Below are positions 33,586-45,851 of a stretch of 64,000 nucleotides of DNA, piece after piece. A program made the position numbers and the translations under genes. Within the stretch, counting starts at the first letter, position 1; each line of letters begins with the position of its first letter. The notes below the pieces were generated by a model. The model did not search any database. It saw nothing but the letters and a program-made list of their open reading frames with translations, and was not told the origin of the DNA. The stretch covers positions 1-64,000 of the forward strand of contig CANTFK010000966.1 in NCBI GenBank assembly GCA_947646735.1, in the 5' to 3' direction. The DNA is from Peronospora farinosa. Its lineage: Eukaryota; Oomycota; Peronosporomycetes; Peronosporales; Peronosporaceae.

Positions 33586-34179
33586 CTAGACGCTCTGTAG
33601 TGATGGGTGACGGATCGGTAGAAGCGCCGTTTTGGTGCGATCGTTCACGCCAGGATATGTGTAGTTGGGCTTGTTGGATGCAACACTGGCAGTGGCACTA
33701 GTGCTGCTGCTGCTGCTGCTGTTGTTGTTGTTGTTGTTGTTGGACGTAGACAGATTGGACAGCATTACCTTGAGACTCAAACATCTCAGTGCGTTAATTT
33801 CCACCTGAAGCGGCGGTGTCTCGGACGATGACGGATGCAGCAGCTCGCTTATCCGTACGTCACAGTCCTCATTGTGCGTCTGGATCCTCACCGACGGAGT
33901 ACGCACAGGTAGCGAGAGCTTAGGCAAGCCGTCCTTCATGTCCATGTATCGTGGTGCCTCATCACAAAACGACTGAGGCATCGTAGCCAATAGCTGAAAT
34001 CGTTCCAAAGGAAAGCCCACATTCTCGTCACTACTGTAGTCAGAGCCAGCGTCCATACTGCAGTCTTCTGCACCAGGGCCCATGGCCGAAAATCGGTCTT
34101 CCAGGCTGCAGTCGGTAACATCTGCAGGTCTATTCAGGTCTAACGCCGCAAGGTTCAGTGATCCAAAGTTGCGCTTCAT
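33586..34179 (-). CDS. Ser/Asn-rich protein of unknown function
   Basis: A single exon of 197 residues, starting at the ATG at 34179 (MKRNFGSLNLAALDLNRPAD). The frame is open upstream to 34248, but that part looks like leader. The protein has an acidic, Ser-rich first third (YSSDENVGFPLERFQLL), a middle with LPKLSLPVRTPSVRI, and homopolymers of Asn (7) and Ser (6) encoded by GTT/GCT trinucleotide runs at 33705-33741. The tail is KTALLPIRHPSLQSV. No domain, signal peptide or membrane segment is visible, so it is probably largely disordered and cytoplasmic or nuclear. Length polymorphism between strains is likely at the trinucleotide run. Confidence 0.65.
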   Translation of the reverse strand: MKRNFGSLNLAALDLNRPADVTDCSLEDRFSAMGPGAEDCSMDAGSDYSSDENVGFPLERFQLLATMPQSFCDEAPRYMDMKDGLPKLSLPVRTPSVRIQTHNEDCDVRISELLHPSSSETPPLQVEINALRCLSLKVMLSNLSTSNNNNNNNSSSSSSTSATASVASNKPNYTYPGVNDRTKTALLPIRHPSLQSV

Positions 34180-35636
34180 CGTAAAGTGTGCGTCTAATGC
34201 TGGAGTGTTTGAATACAAGAGAGAGAAATGGTGTAGAATCAATCCCAAATGCTTTCAACTGACACTCGAGACGGATGGGAATGGATAGAGGAATTCGTTT
34301 GAGGCACTTGATTGTACTCGAATTGCTTTCCATTCGACGTGGGAACTTTCCGACTGAGGAGTATGAAGAGGAGCCCCTCATCTGGAGCGAATGGCGACCG
34401 CTGGCTTCATATCGGGTCAGTAGAACGAGCGACGGGGCGTCCACTAAACCATGCAAAGAAAACGCATTTGGCTCGGTTTTACTAGCGGCATCGCATGGTG
34501 AGGAGCTACAGTGATACAATGATACTGGACAACGTCCCAGTGACAAACAACCGTCTACTGCCCCATTCGTACACACAATCCCTCTCTTGGCAGCTACTAG
34601 CAACTTGCTATACATTAGACTAATTATTACATCCACACGGGATGGTTACTCACTACAGCAAGTGTCAGACCTGCGTTGATGGGCCAGACCATTATAATGG
34701 CTTCAAACCTACTCAGACGCTGAGGACAGCCACTGGCGTGACTCGAATTCGATCCTTTTTTTGGGTGTGCGTTGCTCGAATGGAATTCTCCTACAGTTGA
34801 ACTTGAAATACGTTTGCACAACTTCACGGCTGATGATAAACGCATGAAGTCACTGCTCTCTCTCTCTCTCTCTTACGCTTCATATCGCAGCTCAAGATTC
34901 AAAACAAGCGTCGAAAAACCGGGCCAGTCCATGAGTATACAGGCGGATTCAATCTGAGTACAAGTAGTTCACTGTCTCTTTGATGAGTGCATCTCAATGT
35001 GCACACGCATTAGTCACTGCGACTTGCATTCCAAAACAAGTAGACAGACTGTTTAAAGTGTTTTGACCCGTTTATCCGTTCATTTAGTCGCAAGTGACAC
35101 CATGGCTACATACATAGTCGACATTTACTTGTATGTGTGGAGCAAGCAGTCAACGAAGCGTATCGTGCGTATATGTAGTTGCATGTTAGACAAAGGATAC
35201 AGTATTATCAATTATATTAACTATACTTGTCGATGGCGAAGATGAGATTTCGGGGTGATGGTGTCGACGTTGTGTGTTTCGTGCCGTTGGGCTATGACGA
35301 TCGAAAGGCGTTGTATTAATAACGGTGGGCCTTCTTCGAATTGGAAGGTGCACTCGTAGTGACGAGTCAAGTGACGCTCACCGAGTTGAGGCGGGGTGGC
35401 TGAACCCGACTCCACATCCGCGGCAAATCAATGGACAAAATGGCCATTTAGTGAAGCTAACGTTGCTCATGTTGTTGATGATGATACTTGACGACAGCGT
35501 CCACATCCGCTCGCAGTCTCTCCAGGTTCGCTGCGCATGCACATAACGAGTATAGAACACAGCCCCAGTCGGGTTGTCAGTCATTCCACGTTAAACAAAA
35601 GCACGTGGACGGTTGCAGGTGTCAGCACACCACTAC
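34180..35636. other. Intergenic with short microsatellites
   Basis: There is a CT run at 34855-34873 and no convincing reading frame. It presumably holds the promoter of the Ser/Asn-rich gene and the 3' region of the PHD-finger gene. Confidence 0.5.
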
Positions 35637-38600
35637 TCAAACCAAACGAGTCAAGCCATTATACGCACCTGGAGCCGTGAAACGGAAGCGGGTCTGGAAC
35701 AGCGTGTGGCACAGGCAACAACATGACTCACACCCACCGCAGTGCGCGCAGCGGAGTGATGGCACGCATCGACACTTGAAGTAACTGCGCACCGACTGGT
35801 ACCGGCGCGTGGCCGGCAGCACGCCCGTGTGGCCCTCGGAGCTCAGCATCTTGTCGTAATACGAGGCAATTGCTCGCGGCTTGAAGTGGTGCTGCTCCGG
35901 CTGTGAGTGACAGCGCAAACAGATGCGAAAGATCGGATACGCCATGTTGGGACGGCATCGACGCGAGTATACAGAGCAGCCAAGACACTGTTTATACAGA
36001 TTGGGGATTTCCCGTCTGCAGATTCCGCATGAGTAATTCTCGGCGTCTTGGGCCGGTGGGTCGCGCAGGTCAGCGTCCACAGTACGCCACATAATCTCGT
36101 CATCAAATATCTTACGGAACTCGCCACTATCATCGGTGCTTGACAATCCTAGCTCATACGCCTCTTCGACAATTGCATCTAGACACGGTAGAATCGACTC
36201 CAAAAAGAGGACCATCTGGGGTTGACGCTGCGCCACTACACCGTGATCAATGGGTGCCGGCGTGGATGTGGAAAATAACAATTGGGACGTGCGTGGACGC
36301 CCCGATGCTAGCGCCGAGCGTAAGAACTCACCAGTTCGCACGATTGCTACGCCACACTACGTAACAATCACGGATATTGTCATATCATACAAAACATACC
36401 AACGAAAAAGCACAAACAATCACGCACCTTCGCAGCTTCGACAATCGCACGACGAGGGTCAAAGACCCAGCCATCTGAACACATGCTAGCATTCTTCATG
36501 GCAAACTAACATAAAAATCAACACCAGTACGAACACATGAGCACAGACAACGCATGACTGAGCAATGAAACGTACCCAGCATTCAGTAGAGATCCCGCGC
36601 TGGGATACACCCTGGTAAACCCACTCCCAAGAGAGAAACACACATGGCGCGTCGATGGATTCACTAACGCTATCTTTTTCTACAACACGCCAAAAATGCT
36701 GACGGCCCTGAACAATTGGACGCAACAGTGACGACGATTAGCAAGAACAAATACTCGGACACGCATTGCATCTATTATGTAAGAGGGAGCACACCTTGTT
36801 GACATGCACAAACTCTCCATCTTGCAAAAGCACGGTGGAGAATGCAAATCCCGCAGAGCTGTATCGTAACAGTAAACATCATTTATCAAACAAGTTAGAG
36901 CTGCGGATCTATGCAGACAACCTCGGCAACTAAACGTACCGGAGAGCCCGAAGGTGCGCATCTAATAACATAGTCTTTCGTCTTGCGTCATATCCCGACC
37001 GTTGCAAAATGTGATCAAACTTGGCCTTGCATTGTGGCTCGAATCGCTCAAAGATGACCAACTCTAATGACCCCACCAATACCTGTTGGTTGCAAGACAA
37101 GTGCAAGCAGCAAAAACGTTTGTTAGCATTCTTACATTCGCATTCATCCTCTGTATAACTCTCACCTGGTACGCGGTATCAGTAGTGCCGTTGCCTGGAT
37201 CGATCAGGGAACCTCGCGCCCCAGGGAAATTGAGATGTAATCTTGGACTGGAAAACTTGTGGTGCCAACTACTTTGTGGGAGATATTGCAGCAAGCAATG
37301 GATACCGCCTGCAAACACGTCCCATTGAAATCCCTTTATAAGGTCATTGTACAGCTGGAATAATTATGCAGGTAAGCACACAAACATGTCAGTCGAGTCT
37401 GTTGACTCTGCTGATAGAAAAATGGCAATCATACCTGTGCGCAGTGCTTCGCGAGCACCAAATTATTCAGCGCAATGATATTTTCGGACGCCACAAAAGT
37501 AATTGCCTTTTTAGTGACGTGGTCCTCCAGCACGACGATGTCGTTGCCGGGGACACTTGATAAATACTTTTCCAGATACGAGTTGAAGGATGCCATAGAC
37601 AAGTGCAACTCCCCAACGTAAACCAACTCCGGCATATCTGTCTCAGTGTTTCGCTTAAACTGGAAGTGGTCGAAGGCAAACCGTGTGTCGTTACCGCAAC
37701 ATTCGAGAATGAAAGGCCATGCCCAGATGTACTGGTTAAGCTCGCTACTCATGCCTTTCACAACTAGGCTCACATCAGGTGACTCAAAGCACCGAAAAAA
37801 AAGTCGACCTCTGTCTGATAAAGCGTCGTAGCCTTATCAGCGAAAACGGGCGAAAGATCGATCCGGAAGACATGGTTTGCATCGTCAGAGTGGCAACTAA
37901 ATCGCTCGTAAATGCCCGACGGAAATGCCGACGGATTGCGCCATGGTATGTTAGGTGTGTGGCGTCGCTTTGGGAGCTGCGATGAGGCCTGTGGCGGAAA
38001 TGGCCCTTGAGAACCGTAGCTGTTTGCATTTGACGGCGGGTCATTTCTAGTACCTGGCGCAAGATGGGAGTCAGTATATGGAGCTGGAGGTGGCGCTGAA
38101 CTAACTGATGCCCCGCGATAGGGAGATTCGATCACACGTCGAGTTGATACCTCTTTGTCTTGCATTTGCTGTTGAGGTGGCTGCATGCCTGGACCCACCT
38201 GAACTGGTGGTATTTGCCTCGAAGAGCGTCCGTCCAAAAACATTGGCCCGGAATTAAACCCCGAAGGCGATTGGAGCACGCGTGAATCATCTTGTGGTGC
38301 TTGATGAGGACCTGTAATCGGGTACTCCCCATAGCGTGGTTCCATCCCCTCAGCACTTTGTTGGTCAAGCGCCGGTATTGGAGCATACTTGCCTCGAGTC
38401 GGCCGGGATGTCTGCAGTGTAGACGATATAGACACATTGGGCGGTGCACGGTGAAAGTGACTATCCTGCTCTGTGTCAAATCCTCGCACTGGCCGGCGAG
38501 AAGATGGAGACACAGCTCGTGGCGATGGCTGCAAATTCCTGTCGTTATCCTCTCGATGCGGCGTATTGTTATTACTATTGCTAGTGAGCTCTGTCATGGT

Positions 38601-39254
38601 AACCTGTCGTGGATAAGACAAGCCACTTGAACTCTTTAAAGTGGAGACTGGGATGGTTTCTGCATGTTCTTGATCCATTGACGACACATGAGGGTGGCTA
38701 TACCTGAGTCTCTCGTCAGTATCTGTTAGCAGGGCCCGTTTAATCCCTGCTGTACGTCCTCTACCTCTTCCACGTCCACGTCCCCGTCCACGTCCAGTGT
38801 TTCTTACAGGGCTCACATTTTGCAGCAAAAGTTGTCGACGTATTTGCAATCGATCCGACTTTTCTTGCAACACGCTTTGAATCTGCGTTGCAAGTCGAGG
38901 ATAATCTCCATTCCGAAAGACAAAGCTCTTTGATTGCTGTTGTTTACTAAATGTGGCATAACATGAATGACGGCAAAAGAGATTGACATCCTCAGGTGGA
39001 AGTGGTAAACTCGCACAATGGGCATGGAATGGGCTACTGCAGCTTTTGCAACGTACGAGGCGAATCGCCGGATTGGCTGCCAAACCGCAAAGTACACAGC
39101 GCACTCGGGACATTCGCTCTTGTTCACTCATATTCTTGCATTCTTCTACCTCGTTATCGTGTGTTAAAGAGTTCTTGGGCGTCAATTGGCGTGACGTTGA
39201 AGCGACGATCTCATCATCTGCCATCGCGAGCGTGCCCTGCGTCTGTGTCGCCAT
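35637..39254 (-). CDS. PHD-finger, JmjC/cupin-like protein, seven exons, one frameshift
   Basis: Exons by GT-AG sites and frame: 39254-37435, 37354-37166, 37082-36940, 36858-36795, 36707-36576, 36493-36428 and 36356-35637, giving about 1044 residues. Residues 53-98 form a C4HC3 PHD-like finger (CVLCGLAANPAIRLVRCKSC, then H, C, C, C). An RG repeat follows at about 154-167, then a long disordered Pro/Ser/Gln region. The second half has PDVSLVVKGM, LHLNFPGARGSL, DTAYQVLVGSLELVIF and FSTVLLQDGEFVHVNKGRQH, which recall the double-stranded beta-helix of JmjC demethylases. The tail is a Cys-rich cluster. A single missing base in an eight-A run (37795-37802) breaks the first exon. A chromatin role is inference; I found no clear HxD...H iron triad. 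Confidence 0.65.
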
Positions 39255-39527
39255 TCTGAGTCCTATTGCCAAAAAATGGGACTATTCATTGTGCTAAGTA
39301 CGATTGGCTAAAAAGAGCTTTTTTTGGACAACTGATACCAAAAATACCATGGATACATCAGGAATGATGGTGCAGTTGATGTACGAAACATCAGCGAGGA
39401 AGGTTTCAAGCAACAAGTGGTCTGGTGGCTGATGATGAGCATGTTATTGGTGGAGACATCACAGTCGCAAACGTCGCTTAGAAACGTGTCGTCACCATTC
39501 CCTCTTCCTGTGTGTCGTCAACTTGAT

Positions 39528-40367
39528 ATGGATACAGAGGGTAACGACGAGACAAGCGATCTTCCGACGGTATATGATCTCATGCAGGAGGTGACACGCC
39601 TGCAGCAAAGGGTGCGCGACATTGGCGACAACGATCTCAGCATTTTTGTGGATGAATGCGATGCAAACGACGACTCTTTGTCAGCTGAACAAACCCCACC
39701 ACGGTACCGACAGAAGATCGGCACATTTAGTGGCAACTCCGACAGCTTTTCGAGGTCGGGCATCTATTCCGGACGGAAAATGACACCTCCCGTGGGCAAC
39801 ATGTCGCCCTACAAGAAGAGCGGTATCATGGCAGCGGCTTTTGTACCAAAGACACCACCTACGAAACGACGTGACAGCTCTGCTGGTTGTCGCACAGTGC
39901 CACGTTCTACGCGTGTAGCAGCTTTAACCAGAGAAAACATCTCGTTGCTGCCCACCCCAAACTTTACAGGTTCGATTTGTGGCTCCCAAAAGTCTCGCAC
40001 GAGCAATTGCACGGACGACGGCACTGTGTTTTCACGACTGTATCAACCAGATTTCTACAAGAACCGTGAAGAAAAGTCCAAGAACATACGCGACCGGCGC
40101 GAGAGTTTCAACTGTTCGTTCACGCCGCGCATTAATCGGCGTGACTCGATCTCATCTCTAGATTCAATCGGCTCGAGCTCGCAGACATCGATGATGTCGG
40201 CCATGACGGACGTTGTCAACGTGTCCAGTCGTCTGTACGACCCCGACTATGTCCGCAAACGCAACGCGCGACTGCAGCGTATGCGACAAGAACGTGAGAT
40301 GCGCGAGTGTACGTTCCGACCGAGTATTAATGCCAATGCAAGTGCTACGACCCGTAAGAAGGTATGA
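39528..40367 (+). CDS. Protein with RLYxPDF/Y...CTFxPxIN repeats
   Basis: A single exon of 279 residues from the ATG at 39528 (MDTEGNDETSDLPTVYDL); an upstream in-frame ATG at 39432 is an alternative. An N-terminal helix (LMQEVTRLQQRVRDI) may be a coiled coil. The middle is Ser/Thr/Pro-rich. The C-terminal half holds two copies of a motif: FSRLYQPDFYKNREEKSKNI with FTPRIN, and SSRLYDPDYVRKRNARLQRM with CTFRPSIN. This repeat type occurs in many protist proteins of unknown role. It is head to head with the PHD-finger gene (274 bp between starts) and ends 86 bp before GNL1, so promoters here are very short. Confidence 0.7.
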   Translation: MDTEGNDETSDLPTVYDLMQEVTRLQQRVRDIGDNDLSIFVDECDANDDSLSAEQTPPRYRQKIGTFSGNSDSFSRSGIYSGRKMTPPVGNMSPYKKSGIMAAAFVPKTPPTKRRDSSAGCRTVPRSTRVAALTRENISLLPTPNFTGSICGSQKSRTSNCTDDGTVFSRLYQPDFYKNREEKSKNIRDRRESFNCSFTPRINRRDSISSLDSIGSSSQTSMMSAMTDVVNVSSRLYDPDYVRKRNARLQRMRQEREMRECTFRPSINANASATTRKKV

Positions 40368-40453
40368 ATGAAGTCATGAAGCCATCGTCGATGAGATTTA
40401 TGTACACCACACCAAAAATAAAAATAAAAGAGCTGTTTGATAGATCATCAAGA

Positions 40454-41881
40454 ATGCCGCGTCGGAAGAAACCTTTTAGTGGGAAGGCCAAGAAACAGCA
40501 GCTTCGTGAGAAACGAGCAAGGGATCGACATGCGTACGAAGCAGATGATGTTGTTGATGAGACAGAGGTGGTAGTCCCGCTTGCTTTTCAACCGGTAAGT
40601 CCTTGTATGGACCAATGAAACGTCACTCTTTATTGACTCTTGATGTCTGATTTGTAGGGAGTTTCTGGACATGGCGACCTACGTACGATCTTCCAAAAGG
40701 AGTCCAAGAGTGCTATTGAAGCTAGAAAAAAAGATGCGACACGAGAGCTTGTGTATGCAGAGGATCAGGGTAACTCCCAATCAATTTATGCTTATGGTAT
40801 CCAAGATCCAGTTAACCAGCCGCGTATCTTGACGAAGCCTGAGTGGTCCCGAGCTATGACTCCAGAAAAATTAAATGAGGTGGACAGTCAAGCTTTTAAC
40901 GAGTGGGTGGAATACCTTGAGCAGGAAATGACGAGCCATGGAAATGATACGCAGGTCAATCTGTACGAGAGGAACCTTGAAGTCTGGCGCCAGTTGTGGA
41001 GAGTGATTGAGCTCTCATCTGTTCTTGTTCATCTTGCGGACGCTCGCTGTCCAATGTTGCATATCAGCGATCAATTGATGACGCATATCCGCACAAAATT
41101 CCCATGGAAGCGCGTGGTGTTGGTACTTACAAAGACCGACTTGGTTGCGACAGAGCGCGTCGAGAAATGGTCGGGATACTTGCAAACGCGATATGGACAT
41201 GATATCCCTATCTTGGCCTACAGCCGTGACAACGTCGACGAAAGTAACGCAGTCCTAATGCGAACTATTGGTCAAGTGAGCGCTGGTCTCGAGCATCATG
41301 TTTTGAATGAGGATTCTACTGATGCAACTGAGAAGGGCACGCTGACAATTGGATTTGTGGGGGAGCCCAACGTCGGTAAAAGTTCACTTCTCAACAGCCT
41401 CTTTGGCCGCAAGCTCGTAAGCGTCTCAGCCACCCCTGGCCATACGAAACATTTGCAGACGCACTATTTTGACCGTGTGGAAATGCTCGAGCGCAACGAC
41501 AATACCTATTCTCGCATTCTCATGTGTGATTGCCCTGGCGTCGTGTTTCCTCGCTTCAACGTACCGGTTCTTCTGCAGATCCTGTTTGGAAGTTTTCCAA
41601 TCGCCCAGACACGCGAACCTTTCAGCGCCGTACGCTTTATTGCCGAAAACTGTGTCCCGCACCTCCATGAGGTGTACAAACTCAAGCATGTGGAGGAAGA
41701 CGACGATGACGTGTGGTGTCCTTATACTTTGTGTGAATCGTATGCGCAGCTTCGCGGCTTCCGTATAAAAGGCGGTAAGTTTGATGTGCACCGTGCTGCA
41801 AACACGTTGCTGCGGGACACACTTAATGGCAAAAAGGTGGTGTTGTCATTTCCACCACCAGAGGAGTCGTGCCCCAAATAA
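40454..41881 (+). CDS. GNL1: GNL1-like circularly permuted GTPase
   Basis: Two exons, 40454-40594 and 40658-41881 (63-bp intron, phase 0), give 454 residues. The start MPRRKKPFSGKAKKQQLREK is the characteristic basic N-terminus of GNL1. The G motifs are in permuted order: G4 TKTD (about residue 204), then G1 GEPNVGKSS (about 281) and G3 DCPG (about 337), as in the YlqF/YawG family (MMR1/HSR1). The tail after G3 contains the acidic stretch EEDDDD. Family members bind GTP and several act in ribosome assembly; that role is assumed here. Human GNL1 is longer (607 residues), mainly at the ends. Confidence 0.93.
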
Positions 41882-42157
41882 TGCCCAGATATTCCATGCA
41901 CCTAAGGTTTATATGTACATAAGGAAGTAAGGTTTAAACACGTACTTAAGAAATTTAGCCTATGTACTCAAGGAAGTTTCGCGAATGTACTTAATGAAGT
42001 TTCGTCGGTCGAGACGAATGTACTGAATTAACAATTTTGTCAAGAACGAATGTTTGTAGAAACCACGATGTTGTTTTATCACATTGAGTATAACCGTTTT
42101 TTTGCTGAAAAAACGTGACGCAATTAAAAAAGCAGCTATATTATTCCCCACTTCGTG

Positions 42158-43283
42158 ATGCTGTCTGGAAAGTTGCTACGTCGAGGCCTCCAAGAGACGC
42201 TGAGAGCGACATGGCAGACACGCAGTTTCTTACATACTACAGAGAAGACAAAACACGACATTTCATTGACTTTGTGCCGTCAAAAAGATGATGGACGTAC
42301 GTATGAATCGACTTGAAATATTGACAAGAGACTGACGTTACTCCATTATGTTGGTTTTAATGCAGCAAACTGCTGGAAATGTCACCATGTCACCGATTGC
42401 TGCTCTTTTTTCTGTAAGACATGCAATGCTATTCAACCCATTAGTAAAAACTGTCACTGTGACTACTTTGAAATGTTTCAAATGTACGACAAAAGACAAG
42501 AGGAAAAACTTTCTCTCTCTCTTTTTCTCGTGACTGACGCTCTCTTTTTCTTTAATTGACACGTATGTAGTCCCAAGAACTTTAATCTAGAGCTACGCAC
42601 TATTGAGAAAACGTACTGGAATCTGCAAAAACGCTTACATCCGGATCTGTACGGCTCCAAGTCAGAGGTACGATGAAGATTCTTCATCCCATTAAGTTTG
42701 TAACGATGGTGTGGGCGTGTCATGTGTCTTGATCTTTTTTGTGCTGTGTAGTTTGAAAAGGAGCTATCAGCTGTCAACGCTGCAGTTATTAATGATGCAT
42801 ACAAGATGCTGAAAACGCCCAACACGCGCGTCAAGTACCTGGTGTGTGTGCGTTGCAATGCTTTTGTCATTGGTTGGGGAGCTGTATTCTAACGCGCTGA
42901 GATTCATTGCTGTAGCTGACATTGCACGGAATTGATGCTCTTGGCGAGACTGCAAGTACTGCCGTAGACCCAGAGCTGCTTATGCAAACGATGGAGATCA
43001 GGTAGGAGAGAACTGGCGTTAGGATCGCTGCATGTACAAATGCTGACAATGATCGAACACAAATGGTAGAGAGCGAATTGCAGAAGCGCCGGATGTGGGC
43101 GAGTTGGGCAAGATCCGCAAGGAAATCTCGGACCACATTGACGCTGTGATTAACAAACTGGGCGAAGTGTACGACAGGGACCAGGACCTCGAGTCCACGA
43201 AGGAATACGCCGTCCAGCTCCAATATATGGTCAAGTGCGTAGAAGAAATCGACCTCAAGGAAGAGAAGCTGGACGGGTATTAG
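42158..43283 (+). CDS. HSCB: HSCB/Jac1-type Fe-S cluster co-chaperone
   Basis: Six exons: 42158-42296, 42366-42483, 42570-42667, 42752-42841, 42916-43001 and 43070-43283, about 247 residues (the ends of exon 3 may be off by one base). The first exon looks like a mitochondrial targeting sequence (MLSGKLLRRGLQETLRATWQ). Exon 2 carries a Cys-rich domain with CWKC and CKTC, as in the longer eukaryotic HSCB proteins. Exon 3 has the J-domain signature HPD in KRLHPDLYG. Exons 4-6 form the C-terminal helical domain (FEKELSAVNAAVINDAYKML, VKCVEEIDL) that binds the ISCU scaffold. The protein delivers ISCU to the mitochondrial Hsp70 for cluster transfer. Confidence 0.93.
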
Positions 43284-43412
43284 AAAAACGATTTGAATGT
43301 GAACAATCGTGCAGTGCACGGACGCGGTGTCTATTGTTTTGTGTTGCATGACAACCGCCTCGAGCGGTTTGTGTGTAATGAATGATCCACTACACTCCTC
43401 CTCGTTACTAGT

Positions 43413-45851
43413 CTACCGCCTGCCACCACGCTGGCGAACAGTCAGCTCAAGCACCGTGCCGTTAACGAAATTGTAGTGTGCGCACGTGAGGGAATCCTTG
43501 ACGAACCCCATCGAAAACTTGAGCTGCTGCTTGTTCACTGGCATATCCTGCAACTCGGCCTGCATCGAGCAGAGTAAGATGTGGTTAGTTCCACACATCA
43601 CAGTCACAACAACGCTGATTGACGCTCACCATCAACTTCTGCTTGAGCGTCCGCATATTGTCCTTCACATCCAGTTCTATCGTCAGTGTCTGACCCTCTA
43701 GTTTCCATTGGGCGTTGTCTGGATCGTTCGGAACTTTCACAACCAATCGCACCACCCCCTGCATTAACATACGCACAAAGCAACAAAACATTAGTATGAA
43801 CAAGTCAAGACACCACAACCAACACACATACCGGATGCCGGGACGCAAACTCCTTTTCTGGCAGCAAAGATGATCCGCCAGTACGCTGTCTCTTTGCGGC
43901 TGGTTCAAGATCTTCGCCCGGGGGTCCTACGACTGCGGTCGCTACACCAGGAGGACCAGTACCGACGCCAGGCGGACCATTGTTCACTCCTAGTGGCATA
44001 GCACCAGGCGCTTGCATGTGTGGGGGGATAATGCTGGGGGGACCAGCACCTGGAGGTACCAAGCCAGGAGCTCCGATTCCGGCAGACATCATTCCAAGAG
44101 AACCCATGCCTGGAGCTCCCATGCCAGACGGTACCATCCCAGGCGATGGAATCATACCAGGAGCTCCCACTACCGGAGGAGCCATTCCTGGAAAGCCAAC
44201 AACCGGAGAAGCAATGCCTGGAGCCCCACTCATCGATCCTGACACCATGGGATCAGTCATCCCTGCAGCATGTTGAGACATTTGAGCACTTGTAGGCATC
44301 ATCCCTTGGTCAGTAAACCCAGTGGACACTGACATTTGCTGGTTTCGATTTGTCCCTGAATAAGACTCTGTTTTTTCTTCTTCGTCGGAATCTTCTTCCA
44401 TATCGTCATCATGCTGTTGCTGTTGCTGTTGCTGATGCTGCTGCTGCTGTTGCTTTTCAGTCGATGCTGCCGTCGCTTGCAACAACCGCGCTTCTTCTTC
44501 AGCAGAAGAAGCAAATATGTCTGCACGCTTCGTTGCAAACCGCCGCAATGAGTCTGCAATCGCCGAGCCTGCCGCGTAGGAGCTTTCTTTCTGCTTTTCC
44601 AAATGACGCTGCGTTTCTTCGCGCCACTTTGGATTCATTAACAGAATGCGCATGTGTTCATTGGCCTCAGCAGACGAAAGTGTTTTTCCATCCACACTCA
44701 ACAGTGGTTGTTGCGCTGTCGCTGCCATGGCTTGCGGTATATAGTCCTCAACCACCTTAATATCTGGCTTTGGATCGTCATCATTATCATTATCATCGTC
44801 ATCGTCCTCCATATCCATATCTTCATCATCTGATGCCTTTGCTTCTCCATCACCATCAGCAGCAGAAGCGCCCAAATCATCATTATCGTCGAAATTGATC
44901 GTCTCGACAACCACAAAGTCATGCCAGTCAATCTGTGCAAGTGCACGTCGCTCTGCATCACTCTCTGCAGCCTCCTTGTCCTTGCGTTCTTGCTCGGTCC
45001 GCTGCCACTCCATTCGATGCACACAGCGATCCAACACCTGCATGCGATTCACGCCTTCCTCTATCCTATAGTCCCACGACACATGTCACCGACAGTACAA
45101 GACAAATCAACATATGACTAAACCAAATCAGCACAACTCCTCACATAACATCTCACCGCTTCAGCTGCGCGTCTTGTTTGGCCAACACCATCGTGTAGCT
45201 CTCCACAAGTGCCGTAAAGTAGGCAAACAACGGGTGCGTCGGCTTTAAAAAGTCAAATTGCGGATTGCGTTGTTCCCGTGTAGCCAATCCCGACAGGAAC
45301 GAACTCCCACTCAACGCCGTGTATTGTGCCGTCAAGTACATGATTTCTTGATCCAGTGCACCAAGTGTCGGATGTTTAATAATAAATTTCTCCTCAGGTG
45401 GTGGCTCCAGTTCTTTCTCCTTGATCTTCATAGCCACTCGAGCTGTTACGTCCTGAACTGGTTTCTTCTCGACGACCACATCGCCCGTAGTTTCCACAGT
45501 CTTGACAACCTCCTGAGTCGCCGTCTTTTGCCGCTCCAAAAGCTCCGTCTGCTCCTCTGTTTTCTCGTCCTGAGGCTCTTGAGTTGAGGTCACTGAATCA
45601 CTCTTTTGAACGATAAATTCATTCACTTTATGCTCGTAATACGCGTGATAAGGATCCGAATCCCGCAGGAATGAAAACTTGGTCGACATGCGCTCGCCAA
45701 CGATGCGGCTTTCAAATGCTCGTCCATTATTGGCCACAAACTGTGCCGTCTTGTCCACTACTGCACGAATATCCGGGGGAGGGTAAATAAGGCCCGTTAC
45801 ACGGCCCTGTATCGTCGCGTCATTCTGCTGCTCTTCCGGCTCGGCTGCCAT
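43413..45851 (-). CDS. SF3A1: SF3A1/PRP21 splicing factor subunit
   Basis: Four exons: 45851-45157, 45065-43832, 43758-43630 and 43559-43413, giving 734 residues (human SF3A1 has 793). Two SURP modules lie at about residues 20-80 (YPPPDIRAVVDKTAQFVANN) and 165-223 (HPLFAYFTALVESYTMVLA). Residues 235-260 match the conserved segment after SURP2 (RCVHRMEWQRTEQERKD). An Asp-rich stretch and a poly-Gln run lie in the centre, then a Gly/Pro/Met-rich low-complexity region. The C-terminus is a ubiquitin-like domain (RLVVKVPN, LTIELDVKDNMRTLKQKLM) ending VLELTVRQRGGRR. It is part of the SF3a complex of U2 snRNP, in the nucleus. Its 3' end converges with HSCB, 129 bp apart. Confidence 0.93.

Noticed and set aside
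34627..35245. Small frames between the Ser/Asn-rich gene and the PHD-finger gene
   Set aside because: All are under 75 codons with no homology or splice continuity.
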